From an uncultured Gemmatimonadaceae bacterium (GTDB lineage: Bacteria; Gemmatimonadota; Gemmatimonadetes; Gemmatimonadales; Gemmatimonadaceae): 24,105 nt of DNA. The notes under the pieces are model-generated. The model did not search any database, was not told the DNA's origin, and saw nothing but the letters and a program-made list of their open reading frames with translations. Position 1 is the first letter of the stretch. Each line of letters opens with the position of its first letter. This document shows, piece after piece, positions 1 to 8,150 of the stretch. The translations under genes were made by a program, and so were the position numbers. The stretch lies in the NCBI GenBank assembly GCA_955652635.1, contig CATPBN010000081.1, forward strand, positions 1 through 24,105. Direction: 5' to 3'.

Positions 1-1109
1 ATCTCCGCTGCCATCGATCTGTACGTGGTCAGTTTTCCGCCGGTAACGCTGATCACTCCCGAGTTGTCGGTGACGATGCTGTGCTCGCGAGATACGGCGC
101 TCGGATTGGTCGCCGATGCGTGCGCAAGCGGACGGATGCCAGCCCAGGCGCTCACAATGTCGTCGCGCGTCAGCCGCGCGCGGGGAAAATAGGCGTTTGC
201 CGATCGTAGCAGGTAATCCACGTCGTCGAATGAGGCGTGGACCGACTCGGGCGATTCATTCGTCCAGGTGTCGGTGGTGCCGATGATTGCCTGAGGGCCC
301 GCGGGCAGGCAGAACATCACCCGTCCATCGATTGGCGAAATGAGGGTGAGCGCATCGCGATTGCCAACTCGCTCTCTGGCCACCGAGATATGAACTCCCT
401 TGCTTCCACGACGACCACCTGTGCGCTCGTCGGTGGTGAACCTATTCTCCCACACGCCTGTCGCGTTGACGATCACACGGGCGCGAACTTCATACGCTTC
501 GCTGGCGAACCGCGGCTTTACGATCGCACCGATCGCTTTTCCGCTTTCCATGAGAAGCTGGGTCACGCGTGTGTGACTTGCGACGGTCGCGCCGTTTTCT
601 CGCGCCGAGAGAGCGTTCACCATCGTCAGCCGCGCATCATCCGTGCACGCGTCGTAGTACGCTGCGCCGCCAGTCAACCCGGTGCTTTCGAGGGCCGGCT
701 CGCGTGCAACAGTCTCCGCGGCGTTGAGCGTAAAGTGCCGGCGCGCCCGCCCTGCCGCCATGAGCTGGTATACGAGGAGTCCCGCGCTCAGCTTCAGTTT
801 CCCAACGCGGGCGCCGCGGTAAATCGGCCAGGTGAAGGCGAGGGGCTTCACGATGTGCGGTGCGATGCGAAGCAGCGTTTGCCGCTCGCGAATGGATTCG
901 TGAACGAGATGGAGCTGAGCACGCTCCAGATACCTGATGCCGCCGTGGATCAGTCTGGATGACCGGCCTGACGTACCGCTCGCAAAATCATCGCCCTCGA
1001 ACAGCGCCATTCTCAGGCCTCGCATCGCGGCATCGCGAGCGACGCCACAACCCGTAATTCCGCCTCCGATCACAAGAAGGTCGAATTGTTCTCCGGAGAG
1101 TGCAGTCAT
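1..1109 (-). CDS. glpD: Aerobic glycerol-3-phosphate dehydrogenase, FAD-dependent (C-terminus outside window)
   Basis: The enzyme oxidises sn-glycerol 3-phosphate to dihydroxyacetone phosphate, passing electrons through FAD to the quinone pool at the inner membrane. About 369 codons are present. Reading the minus strand from ATG at 1109, the start MTALSGEQFDLLVIGGGITG holds the FAD dinucleotide motif at residues 15-20, followed by the family signature SGTSGRSSRLIHGGIRYLE at about residues 44-62. Later parts are also typical, including AIIGTTDTW and, near the window edge, the VTGGKLTTYRSMA motif. Family members are about 500-560 residues, so roughly a third is missing at the window edge. The gene is divergent from the DUF1203-ada unit. 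A TATACT hexamer (minus strand, 1151-1146) lies about 37 nt upstream of the start and could be its -10 box, with no clear -35. The identification is secure; the start is likely because the FAD motif follows at the usual distance. Confidence 0.95.
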   Translation of the reverse strand, partial: MTALSGEQFDLLVIGGGITGCGVARDAAMRGLRMALFEGDDFASGTSGRSSRLIHGGIRYLERAQLHLVHESIRERQTLLRIAPHIVKPLAFTWPIYRGARVGKLKLSAGLLVYQLMAAGRARRHFTLNAAETVAREPALESTGLTGGAAYYDACTDDARLTMVNALSARENGATVASHTRVTQLLMESGKAIGAIVKPRFASEAYEVRARVIVNATGVWENRFTTDERTGGRRGSKGVHISVARERVGNRDALTLISPIDGRVMFCLPAGPQAIIGTTDTWTNESPESVHASFDDVDYLLRSANAYFPRARLTRDDIVSAWAGIRPLAHASATNPSAVSREHSIVTDNSGVISVTGGKLTTYRSMAAE

Positions 1110-1154
1110 TCTCTTGTGATATCGGGAGTGCCGCGGACCAGTCCAAGTATAAGG

Positions 1155-1167
1155 AATTTGACCGCAA
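1155..1167 (+). promoter_or_regulatory. Putative Ada-binding site (AAT-N6-GCAA)
   Basis: AAT at 1155-1157, a 6-nt spacer and GCAA at 1164-1167 match the A-box/B-box arrangement known for methylated Ada in Escherichia coli. The next bases, GATT, also match my recollection of the E. coli ada promoter. The site is about 80 nt upstream of the first gene of a unit that encodes Ada itself. A weak -10-like CATCAT at 1199-1204 would put the site near -55, where Ada activates. It sits beside the possible glpD -10 box on the other strand. The match is seen directly; function is inferred. Confidence 0.5.
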
Positions 1168-1246
1168 GATTCGGATATCGCCCTTGCCCGTCCACCGACA
1201 TCATTCGGCACGACAGCAAGACAGACCGTTCAATCAGGAGAATACG

Positions 1247-1768
1247 ATGCAGTCCTACCGCGTGCTGGCCATTGGGGGCCCAATTGCGAATGCCGTCCGC
1301 AAAACATTGCGGGCACCAGGCTACGGTCATCCCGCTCACACCGAACTGGCCACGGGTTATGGCCCATGTCGCCTTTGTTTGAAGGCCTTCAATGTTGGCA
1401 CGGACCGCCGAATTCTGTTCACCTACGATCCGTTCTACGAGAAGGAGAATCTTCCTCTACCGGGGCCTGTCTTCATCCACGAACGCAACTGCGAACAGTA
1501 TCCGGAAGACGGAGGGTTTCCTGCTGATATGGTCTCCCGCCATCTGACGCTCAACGCCTACGCGCCCGGCCGGCGCCTGGTTGCGCAGAGCTATGTTTCC
1601 AATGGTGATATCGAGGCCGAGCTTCAGCGTCTCCTCGAGGGGCGCGATGTGGCCTACATTCACGTGCGTGATACCAAGGCCGGCTGTTATGATTTTTCCA
1701 TCGAGAGGACGAGGCAGGAAACCGTCGATGAGGGCAACACATCCAATGGAGGAGAATCCCATGAATGA
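1247..1768 (+). CDS. DUF1203 family protein, first gene of the ada unit
   Basis: This 173-residue protein resembles the DUF1203 family, whose biochemical role is unknown to me. The family-like core is GYGPCRLCLKAF (residues 38-49, with a CxxC at Cys41 and Cys44), RRILFTYDPF (54-63), LPGPVFIHERNC (71-82) and the C-terminal YIHVRDTKAGCYDF. There is no signal peptide or membrane segment, so it is probably cytoplasmic. The reading frame is open back to 1100, but ATG 1247 is preferred: CAGGAG at 1235-1240 is 6 nt upstream and homology starts soon after it. The stop codon overlaps the ada start by 8 nt, so the two are probably translationally coupled. The Ada-type site about 80 nt upstream suggests alkylation-inducible expression. 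CxxC plus a third Cys could bind a metal or react with electrophiles, but that is speculation. Confidence 0.85.
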   Translation: MQSYRVLAIGGPIANAVRKTLRAPGYGHPAHTELATGYGPCRLCLKAFNVGTDRRILFTYDPFYEKENLPLPGPVFIHERNCEQYPEDGGFPADMVSRHLTLNAYAPGRRLVAQSYVSNGDIEAELQRLLEGRDVAYIHVRDTKAGCYDFSIERTRQETVDEGNTSNGGESHE

Positions 1769-2834
1769 AATCGTTGCATGGGAGTCGGTACTCCACAGAG
1801 ACGCGTCCGCCGATGACCGCTTTCTCTACGGCGTCACGACGACGGGAATTTATTGCCGCCCATCGTGTCCGTCGCGGAGACCGAAGCGCGACCACGTCGC
1901 GTTCTTCTCTTCGGTGGAAGCCGCGGAGAGCGCCGGCTTCCGTGCCTGTCAGCGCTGCCGTCCGAACCGCGCGAAAGCATCCAATCCTGCCGTGGAGCGG
2001 GCACGCGACTATATCGATAGCCAACTCACCGATCTCAGCGAAGAGCGCATCACTCTCGAGCGACTCGGTGAAAAGTCGGGAATGAGTCCGTACCACTTGC
2101 AGCGGACATTCAAGGAGCTCATTGGGCTGACGCCAGCCCAATACATCCGCGCGCGGAAAAGCGAGCGCCTCAAAGACGCGCTAAAACGTGGTGAAACGGT
2201 GAGTCGCGCTACGTATGGCGCGGGGTACGGTTCCAGCAGCAGAGTTTACGCGGACGCGGATGCAAGACTCGGAATGACCCCTGCGACCTACCGCCGGGGC
2301 GGCGCGGGAGCGCACATGGACTACGTAATCGCGAAGACTTCTCTCGGCGCTGTGCTGGTCGCTGCAACCGATCGCGGCGTCTGCGCGGTCACGCTTGGTG
2401 ATGACGCAACGAGTCTGGAGGCGGCGCTCGAGCACGAGTATCCAGCGGCAACGCGTACGCGCGTCACTGCTCCGTCCAGCGCGCTCGGCGCCTGGGTCGC
2501 GGAGATCGTCGGCGCTGTGGATGGCGAGCGAGCGCGACCCGACATTCCCATCGATGTGCAGGCATCAGACTTTCGCTGGAAGGTCTGGCGCGAGCTGCAG
2601 AAAATTCCGTTCGGCGAGACGAGGTCGTACGGCGAGATCGCCAACGCGATCGGATCTCCAACAGCTGCGCGCGCCGTTGCGAGTGCCTGCGCCAACAACC
2701 GTGTTGCTGTCGTCATCCCGTGTCATCGCGTAGTACGACAAAGCGGCGGGCTCGGCGGTTATCGCTGGGGGATCGAGCGCAAGAAGCGTTTGGTCGAAAA
2801 AGAACGCAGCGCGCAAGAGCGCGGTACGTCCTAG
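1761..2834 (+). CDS. ada: Ada: methylphosphotriester/O6-methylguanine-DNA methyltransferase and transcriptional activator
   Basis: This 357-residue protein repairs DNA alkylation by irreversible methyl transfer to its own cysteines and activates its own regulon. Three modules are visible. Residues 1-75 are the zinc domain, with Cys32, Cys36, Cys63 and Cys66 spaced exactly as in E. coli Ada (38/42/69/72). Residues about 78-180 are an AraC-type helix-turn-helix (LGEKSGMSPYHLQRTFKELI). Residues about 185-350 are the methyltransferase, with the PCHR active site at 320-323 (Cys321). The frame is open to 1581, but ATG 1761 follows GGAGGAG at 1748-1754 and matches the family N-terminus. Length and domain order are normal and all key cysteines are present, so it should be a full sensor-repair protein. 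It is coupled to the DUF1203 gene. A 32-nt gap separates it from fadI, so read-through is possible. Confidence 0.96.
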   Translation: MNEIVAWESVLHRDASADDRFLYGVTTTGIYCRPSCPSRRPKRDHVAFFSSVEAAESAGFRACQRCRPNRAKASNPAVERARDYIDSQLTDLSEERITLERLGEKSGMSPYHLQRTFKELIGLTPAQYIRARKSERLKDALKRGETVSRATYGAGYGSSSRVYADADARLGMTPATYRRGGAGAHMDYVIAKTSLGAVLVAATDRGVCAVTLGDDATSLEAALEHEYPAATRTRVTAPSSALGAWVAEIVGAVDGERARPDIPIDVQASDFRWKVWRELQKIPFGETRSYGEIANAIGSPTAARAVASACANNRVAVVIPCHRVVRQSGGLGGYRWGIERKKRLVEKERSAQERGTS

Positions 2835-2866
2835 AAAGATAAACGACGCGCGTCTATGTTCCCTGC

Positions 2867-4165
2867 ATGGCTACATATGGGAACGGGCGTCGCGTCGCTA
2901 TCGTCGCTGGCGTAAGGACGCCGTTTGCTAAAGCGGGAACCGCATTCAAATCGATCTCGGCAATAGAACTTGGCAAGCTGTGCGTCGCCGAGCTGCTTCA
3001 ACGAACGAACCTCGACGGCAAAGAAGTTCAGGCGCTCGTGTTCGGCACCGTCATTCCTTCGGTGATCGCGCCCAATATCGCCCGTGAAGTGTCGCTGCTT
3101 CCCCTTCTGCCCAAGGCCGTCCAGGCGTACAGCGTCAGTCGCGCGTGTGCCTCCGCCAATCAGGCGATAACCGACGCCGCGGACCAGATCGCTCTCGGCC
3201 ATCTGGACGTCGCGATTGCCGGCGGATCGGAGTCCCTCTCGAACATTCCGATTCTCCATGCGCAGGGATTTGCCGATGCGCTCGTTCTCGCATCGAAGGC
3301 GAAATCTTTTCCCGCTCGTCTCAAAGCGCTGGCACGGATCCGTCCGAAAGACCTCGTTCCCGTCACGCCAGCGATCGCCGAGCCTTCGACCGGCGAGACG
3401 ATGGGGCAGTCGGCGGAGAAAATGGCGAAGCTCAACGCCATCGCGCGCGAGGAGCAGGACCACTTCGCCCTCAGATCACATCGTCTGGCAGCCGCCGGGA
3501 CCGCTGACGGCAGACTGACTGCTGAGATCATGCCGGTCTATGTGCCGCCGAGATTCGAAAGCGTGCTCACCTCCGATAATGGCATTCGCGAGGACACGAG
3601 CTACGAGCAGCTCGCGGCGCTCAAGCCTGTCTTCGACAGGAAATACGGTTCGGTGACCGCCGGGAATTCTTCGCCGCTCACCGATGGCGGTGCCTGCGTG
3701 CTCCTCATGAACGAGGAAAAGGCGCGCGCACTCGGCTATCCTCCGCTCGGAATCATTCGTTCGTACGCTTACGCGGCGCTCGATCCGGGGGAGCAGCTGC
3801 TCCAGGCTCCCGTTCTCGCTGCCCCGGTCGCGCTAAAGCGTGCGGGACTTTCCCTGAAGGAAATCGACCTGGTAGAGATGCACGAAGCCTTTGCTTCACA
3901 GGTGCTCTCCAATCTCAAGGGATTCGAATCGAAGTGGTGGGCCGAGCGCGCGGGATTCTCGCAACCAGTGGGTGAAGTCGACAGGGCGAAGCTCAACGTG
4001 ATGGGCGGCTCGATCGCGATTGGACATCCATTCGGGGCGACGGGAGCCCGCATCACGACGACGCTGCTGAACGAGTTGCGGCGACGCGGCGGACAGTTCG
4101 GGCTCATGACCGTTTGCTCGGCCGGAGGGATGGGCTTCGCCATGGTGGTGGAGAGAACCCGATGA
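2867..4165 (+). CDS. fadI: Acetyl-CoA C-acyltransferase FadI (beta-ketothiolase)
   Basis: This thiolase catalyses the last step of fatty acid beta-oxidation, cleaving 3-ketoacyl-CoA with CoA to give acetyl-CoA and a shortened acyl-CoA. The 432-residue length is close to E. coli FadI (436). The nucleophile is Cys94 in SRACASANQA. His339 lies in EMHEAFASQ, His387 in IAIGHPFGATGARITT and Cys417 in CSAGGMGFAM, giving a complete thiolase active site. No good Shine-Dalgarno precedes ATG 2867, but the start matches the family (RRVAIVAGVRTPFAKAGT follows at once). Its TGA overlaps the fadJ ATG (ATGA at 4162-4165), which fits stoichiometric production of the two subunits of the trifunctional complex. 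The FadI/FadJ type is preferred over FadA/FadB because of length and gene order. Confidence 0.95.
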   Translation: MATYGNGRRVAIVAGVRTPFAKAGTAFKSISAIELGKLCVAELLQRTNLDGKEVQALVFGTVIPSVIAPNIAREVSLLPLLPKAVQAYSVSRACASANQAITDAADQIALGHLDVAIAGGSESLSNIPILHAQGFADALVLASKAKSFPARLKALARIRPKDLVPVTPAIAEPSTGETMGQSAEKMAKLNAIAREEQDHFALRSHRLAAAGTADGRLTAEIMPVYVPPRFESVLTSDNGIREDTSYEQLAALKPVFDRKYGSVTAGNSSPLTDGGACVLLMNEEKARALGYPPLGIIRSYAYAALDPGEQLLQAPVLAAPVALKRAGLSLKEIDLVEMHEAFASQVLSNLKGFESKWWAERAGFSQPVGEVDRAKLNVMGGSIAIGHPFGATGARITTTLLNELRRRGGQFGLMTVCSAGGMGFAMVVERTR

Positions 4166-6423
4166 GCTCGACCGAGGCCACCATCGGCGGACTCGTGGGA
4201 ACGAGGTATAAGCCGGCGCTGTCGGTCGAAGTCAGCGACGGAATCGCGATCATCACCTTCGACCTGCCGAACGAATCGGTGAACAAGCTGAATCGGACTG
4301 TGAAGGATGAATTCGTTGCACTCGTCACGAGACTCGAGCGCGACACCATGGTGCACGCGGCGGTTTTCATAAGCGGCAAGCCAGATGTCTGGATCGCGGG
4401 TGCCGACATCGAGGAGTTTCAGGAGCTGAGGACCGCGACGGATGCCGAGCGCCTGAGTCGCGATGGTCAGATGCTCCTCGACTCCGTCGAGCGGTTGCGC
4501 ATTCCGATTATCGCCGCGATCCACGGCGCGTGCCTCGGCGGCGGCCTCGAGACAGCGCTGGCCTGCCGATATCGAATCGCTACGGATCATCCCAAGACGA
4601 TTCTTGGGCTGCCAGAGGTCCAACTCGGATTGATTCCCGGTGCGGGCGGGACGCAGAGACTTCCACGGAGGATCGGACTGACGAACGCGCTGGATCTGAT
4701 CCTCACCGGAAAGACCGTTCGCGGAACCAAAGCGCTCAAGCTCGGCTTGATCGACGAGCTGGTGCACCCTTCGATACTCCGCACGGTCGCGATACAGCGT
4801 GCCCACGAAGTGGCCGAAGGCAGACGCAAGAGCGAGCGACACAGCGGAGGCGTGAAAGGATTCCTGCTCGACGCGAACCCTGCTGGCCGCACCATAGTGC
4901 TCCGGAAAGCGCGCGACCAGACGCTGGCCAAATCGCGTGGACACTATCCGGCGCTGATCGCGGCCATCGACGTGATTGCGGCTGGATATGAGAAAGGAGT
5001 TGCGCACGGATACCGCGAGGAGTCCCGCCGCTTCGGCGAGCTCGCCATGACCGATGTCTCGCGACAGCTGATCTTTCTCTTCTTTGCCACCAACGAGCTG
5101 AAGAAGGATCCGGGGGTCGAGCCCTCGCAGTATCCCGATCTTCCCGTGTCCGCGTTCGAGCCACTTCCCGTGGAGAAGATCGCAATTATCGGGGCGGGAT
5201 TCATGGGAGCGGGGATCGCATCGATCGCTGTATTGCACGGGAGTCTGGTGCGACTCAAGGACGCTGATCACGGCCGCGTCGCTAAGGGTTATGCTGCCGT
5301 TCGTGATATTCTGAAAGAGCGACTGACGAAAAAGCAGATCACGAAAGTCCAGTACAGTGATTACATGGCACTCCTGGGCGGGACCGTCGACTACTCCGGA
5401 TTCGGCAACGTCGATCTGGTGATAGAGGCCGTCTTCGAGGATCTGGCGGTGAAGCATCAAGTGCTGCGCGAGGCGGAGGCATCAATCCATCCGAGCGCAA
5501 TCTTCGCCACGAATACATCCACGATTCCGATTGGGCAGATCGCGCAGGCGTCGAGCCGGCCTGAGCGCGTGATCGGCATGCACTTCTTCTCTCCAGTGCA
5601 CAAGATGCCGCTGCTCGAGGTGATCACGACTCCGCAGACGCACCCACAGGTGACGGCCACAGTAGTTGCGTACGGCAAGAAGCTCGGGAAGACCGTCATT
5701 GTTGTTAACGACGGGCCGGGTTTTTACGCCAACCGGATTCTCTCGCCGTACATCAACGAAGCGGGGATTCTTCTCGACCAGGGCGTCGCGATTGACATAG
5801 TCGACAAGGCCCTCGTCGATTTCGGATTTCCGGTGGGGCCCATCACGCTCATCGATGAAGTGGGGCTCGATGTCGCGACGAAGGCCGGTAAGATCATGGC
5901 CGAAGCCTACCCGGACCGAATGCTGCCCGCGAAATCGATTCAAGCGGTCGTCGCGGCTGGGCGGTACGGGCGCAAATCAAAGAAGGGCTTTTACAGCTAC
6001 GACAAGGAAGGTAAGAAGAGCGACGTCGATCCGTCGGTCTACGGTGTTTTCCTCGCCCCAGGGAGCATCCCCGTGGCGCCATCGATCACACCCGCATCGG
6101 CAGAGCCACCATCAATCCCGGAAATGCCCGCCGTGCAGATTCAACAACGCACTGTCCTCGCGATGTTGAACGAAGCCGCTCGTTGCCTGAGCGATGGAAT
6201 AATCCGCTCGCCTCGCGACGGCGACGTCGGCGCGGTCTTCGGAATTGGCTTCCCCCCGTTCCGTGGCGGACCATTCCGATACATGGACGCCCTCGGCATA
6301 AAGATCGTGGTGCAGCGACTCGAAGACCTCAACGCACGTTTCCCGGGAAGGTTCGAGCCGGCCGAGCTGCTGCTCGATATGGCACGGCGCAACCAGTCAT
6401 TCTACACAGACGAGCGCGGGTGA
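4162..6423 (+). CDS. fadJ: FadJ-type multifunctional enoyl-CoA hydratase / 3-hydroxyacyl-CoA dehydrogenase
   Basis: This 753-residue protein performs the hydration and NAD+-dependent dehydrogenation steps of beta-oxidation and should form a complex with FadI. The N-terminal crotonase domain (about 20-310) has the oxyanion-hole motif GACLGGGLE and two catalytic glutamates, Glu130 and Glu152. The 22-residue spacing and the LGLPEVQLGLIPGAGGTQRL stretch resemble FadJ rather than FadB. The dehydrogenase domain starts at about 335, with the nucleotide motif IIGAGFMGAG (342-351), NTSTIPIGQI and catalytic His474 in GMHFFSPV. The C-terminal helical domain includes GPGFYANRI and a second half ending in FPPFRGGPFRYMDALG. 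The frame is open back to 4114, but the ATG overlapping the fadI stop is the natural start. All catalytic residues expected of the family are present. Confidence 0.95.
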   Translation: MSSTEATIGGLVGTRYKPALSVEVSDGIAIITFDLPNESVNKLNRTVKDEFVALVTRLERDTMVHAAVFISGKPDVWIAGADIEEFQELRTATDAERLSRDGQMLLDSVERLRIPIIAAIHGACLGGGLETALACRYRIATDHPKTILGLPEVQLGLIPGAGGTQRLPRRIGLTNALDLILTGKTVRGTKALKLGLIDELVHPSILRTVAIQRAHEVAEGRRKSERHSGGVKGFLLDANPAGRTIVLRKARDQTLAKSRGHYPALIAAIDVIAAGYEKGVAHGYREESRRFGELAMTDVSRQLIFLFFATNELKKDPGVEPSQYPDLPVSAFEPLPVEKIAIIGAGFMGAGIASIAVLHGSLVRLKDADHGRVAKGYAAVRDILKERLTKKQITKVQYSDYMALLGGTVDYSGFGNVDLVIEAVFEDLAVKHQVLREAEASIHPSAIFATNTSTIPIGQIAQASSRPERVIGMHFFSPVHKMPLLEVITTPQTHPQVTATVVAYGKKLGKTVIVVNDGPGFYANRILSPYINEAGILLDQGVAIDIVDKALVDFGFPVGPITLIDEVGLDVATKAGKIMAEAYPDRMLPAKSIQAVVAAGRYGRKSKKGFYSYDKEGKKSDVDPSVYGVFLAPGSIPVAPSITPASAEPPSIPEMPAVQIQQRTVLAMLNEAARCLSDGIIRSPRDGDVGAVFGIGFPPFRGGPFRYMDALGIKIVVQRLEDLNARFPGRFEPAELLLDMARRNQSFYTDERG

Positions 6424-6440
6424 GTGGTGGAGCAGCCCCA

Positions 6441-8150
6441 GTGACGCGCTGCTTCTGTGCCGCAGCAGCGTTGATGACCGGACTCACGGCTTGTACGGGC
6501 GCCGTACCCGGACCGCCGAGTCCGGCTTCGTACCCGCGCACCCGCCCTGAGCTCACCAACTATAGGGAAACCTCACACTACAGCGACGTGCGCAACTTCC
6601 TCGACTCGTTGCGCAAACTACGCGCGCCGCTCGCATTTGGATCGATCGGAAAGACGAGCGAGGGACGGGAGATTCCGTACGTCATAGCTTCGCGTCCTCT
6701 GGTCTCTGCTCCGTCGGAGGCGAAAGGACTCGGTCGGCCAATCGTGTACGTGCAGGGGAACATCCACGCCGGTGAGGTCGAAGGTAAGGATGCGCTGCTG
6801 GCTCTCTTGCGCGACTTGGCGTTTTCGACCAAGCCGAATGCGCTCGACTCGATCGTGTTGATTGCGGTGCCGATCTACAACGCCGATGGCAACGAGCGGT
6901 TCGCGCCACAGTCGGTCAACAGGACAGAGCAGAACGGCCCCGCGATGGTGGGCGTCCGCGCCAATGCCCAGAACCTCGACCTCAATCGCGACTACGTGAA
7001 GGCTGAAGCGCCTGAGACCCGCGCCTCGCTCGCCATGTTCAACGCGTGGGATCCCGATGTCTTCGTGGATCTTCACACGACCGACGGAAGCTTTCACGGT
7101 TACGCGTTGACCTATTCGCCATCGCTGAGCCCCGCGGCAGTCTTCGGCGGTGTATACGCGCGCGACTCGCTGTTGCCCGTGCTCCGTGCGCGGATGCATT
7201 CCAGAGACGGCTTCGAGGTATTCGATTACGGAAACTTCGTCAGTGACGGTCGTGGACTCGTCGCTGACACGACGGTGCCCGAAGGGTGGGAAACGTACGA
7301 CTCACGCCCGCGCTTCGGAACCAATTATTACGGGATACGCGGACGCATAGCGATTCTGAGCGAAGCGTACTCGCACGACACCCTCGAGCGGCGAATCGCC
7401 TCGACCTACGCGTTCGTCAAGGAAGTTCTTTCGCTTGTCGCCGAGAAGGGAGCCGCGATCAAGTCCCTTTCCGCGCGTGCTGATAGCCAGCCACTGGCGT
7501 GGGGCCGGTCGCCAGACTCTCTCCAGATGATCGCGGTGCGGTCGGAGCTCGTAGCCAGTCCGCCGAAACTCGACGTGATCAAGGAAGATCTGGAGAAGAC
7601 CGGCGACTCGTCTCTTACACAACCGGGAGTTCCGCGGGGCGAGCGAAGGACCGGGCGCTACAGAACCGTCCGCATGCCCGTCTACGACAGATTCACCTCG
7701 ACGCTCGACCGCGTCCCCCCCGCCGCGTACGTCATCGCGCCCGAAGACACGGCGGTCGTAACCTTGTTGCGCCTTCACGGCATCAGGGTCGACCGATCCG
7801 ATTCCGCGTGGACCGCGCGCGGAGAATCGTTCGCCATCGACTCGATCATCACCAACCCGCGACCCTTTCAGGGCCACCACGAAATACGGCTCAAAGGTCA
7901 CTGGGAGCGGGGATTGCAGTCTATTCCGTCCAGCTCTTTCATAGTCTCCACCGCTCAATCGCGTGGCGCTCTCATCGTCTATCTACTGGAGCCGGAGAGC
8001 GATGACGGCTTCACGACCTGGAATTTCTTCGATAGCCACATCCGGAAGGGCGGGAGATATCCGGTCAGGCGCATCTTCGATTTGAGGCGCGGCCGAGGCG
8101 CTGCGCTCCGTCGCTCATCCGCATCGTCCGCTCAACCACTCGAGAACTAA
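6441..8150 (+). CDS. M14 family zinc carboxypeptidase, predicted lipoprotein
   Basis: This 569-residue metallopeptidase probably removes residues from peptides outside the cytoplasm. From GTG 6441 the N-terminus is a short hydrophobic segment ending in the lipobox LTAC, lipidated at Cys18. GGTGGAG 8 nt upstream supports this start; the frame is open back into fadJ, but an earlier start would spoil the signal. Zinc ligands are His109 and Glu112 (NIHAGEVEG) and His212 (VDLHTTDGSFHG), with NLDLNRDYVK between them and a general-base candidate, Glu308, in ILSEAYSHD. Residues about 330-569 form a C-terminal extension beyond the peptidase core whose function I cannot assign. It begins 17 nt after fadJ, and its TAA overlaps the ATG of proline dehydrogenase by one base. 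Substrate specificity is not evident from sequence. Confidence 0.9.
   Translation: MTRCFCAAAALMTGLTACTGAVPGPPSPASYPRTRPELTNYRETSHYSDVRNFLDSLRKLRAPLAFGSIGKTSEGREIPYVIASRPLVSAPSEAKGLGRPIVYVQGNIHAGEVEGKDALLALLRDLAFSTKPNALDSIVLIAVPIYNADGNERFAPQSVNRTEQNGPAMVGVRANAQNLDLNRDYVKAEAPETRASLAMFNAWDPDVFVDLHTTDGSFHGYALTYSPSLSPAAVFGGVYARDSLLPVLRARMHSRDGFEVFDYGNFVSDGRGLVADTTVPEGWETYDSRPRFGTNYYGIRGRIAILSEAYSHDTLERRIASTYAFVKEVLSLVAEKGAAIKSLSARADSQPLAWGRSPDSLQMIAVRSELVASPPKLDVIKEDLEKTGDSSLTQPGVPRGERRTGRYRTVRMPVYDRFTSTLDRVPPAAYVIAPEDTAVVTLLRLHGIRVDRSDSAWTARGESFAIDSIITNPRPFQGHHEIRLKGHWERGLQSIPSSSFIVSTAQSRGALIVYLLEPESDDGFTTWNFFDSHIRKGGRYPVRRIFDLRRGRGAALRRSSASSAQPLEN

Noticed and set aside
237..962. A 241-codon plus-strand frame near the left end
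   Set aside because: It is antisense to glpD, which gives a clear FAD-dependent dehydrogenase on the minus strand.
3769..5460. A 563-codon open frame on the minus strand
   Set aside because: It lies antisense to fadI and fadJ, whose catalytic residues are all intact; its translation has no recognisable domain and arises from GC-rich codon bias.
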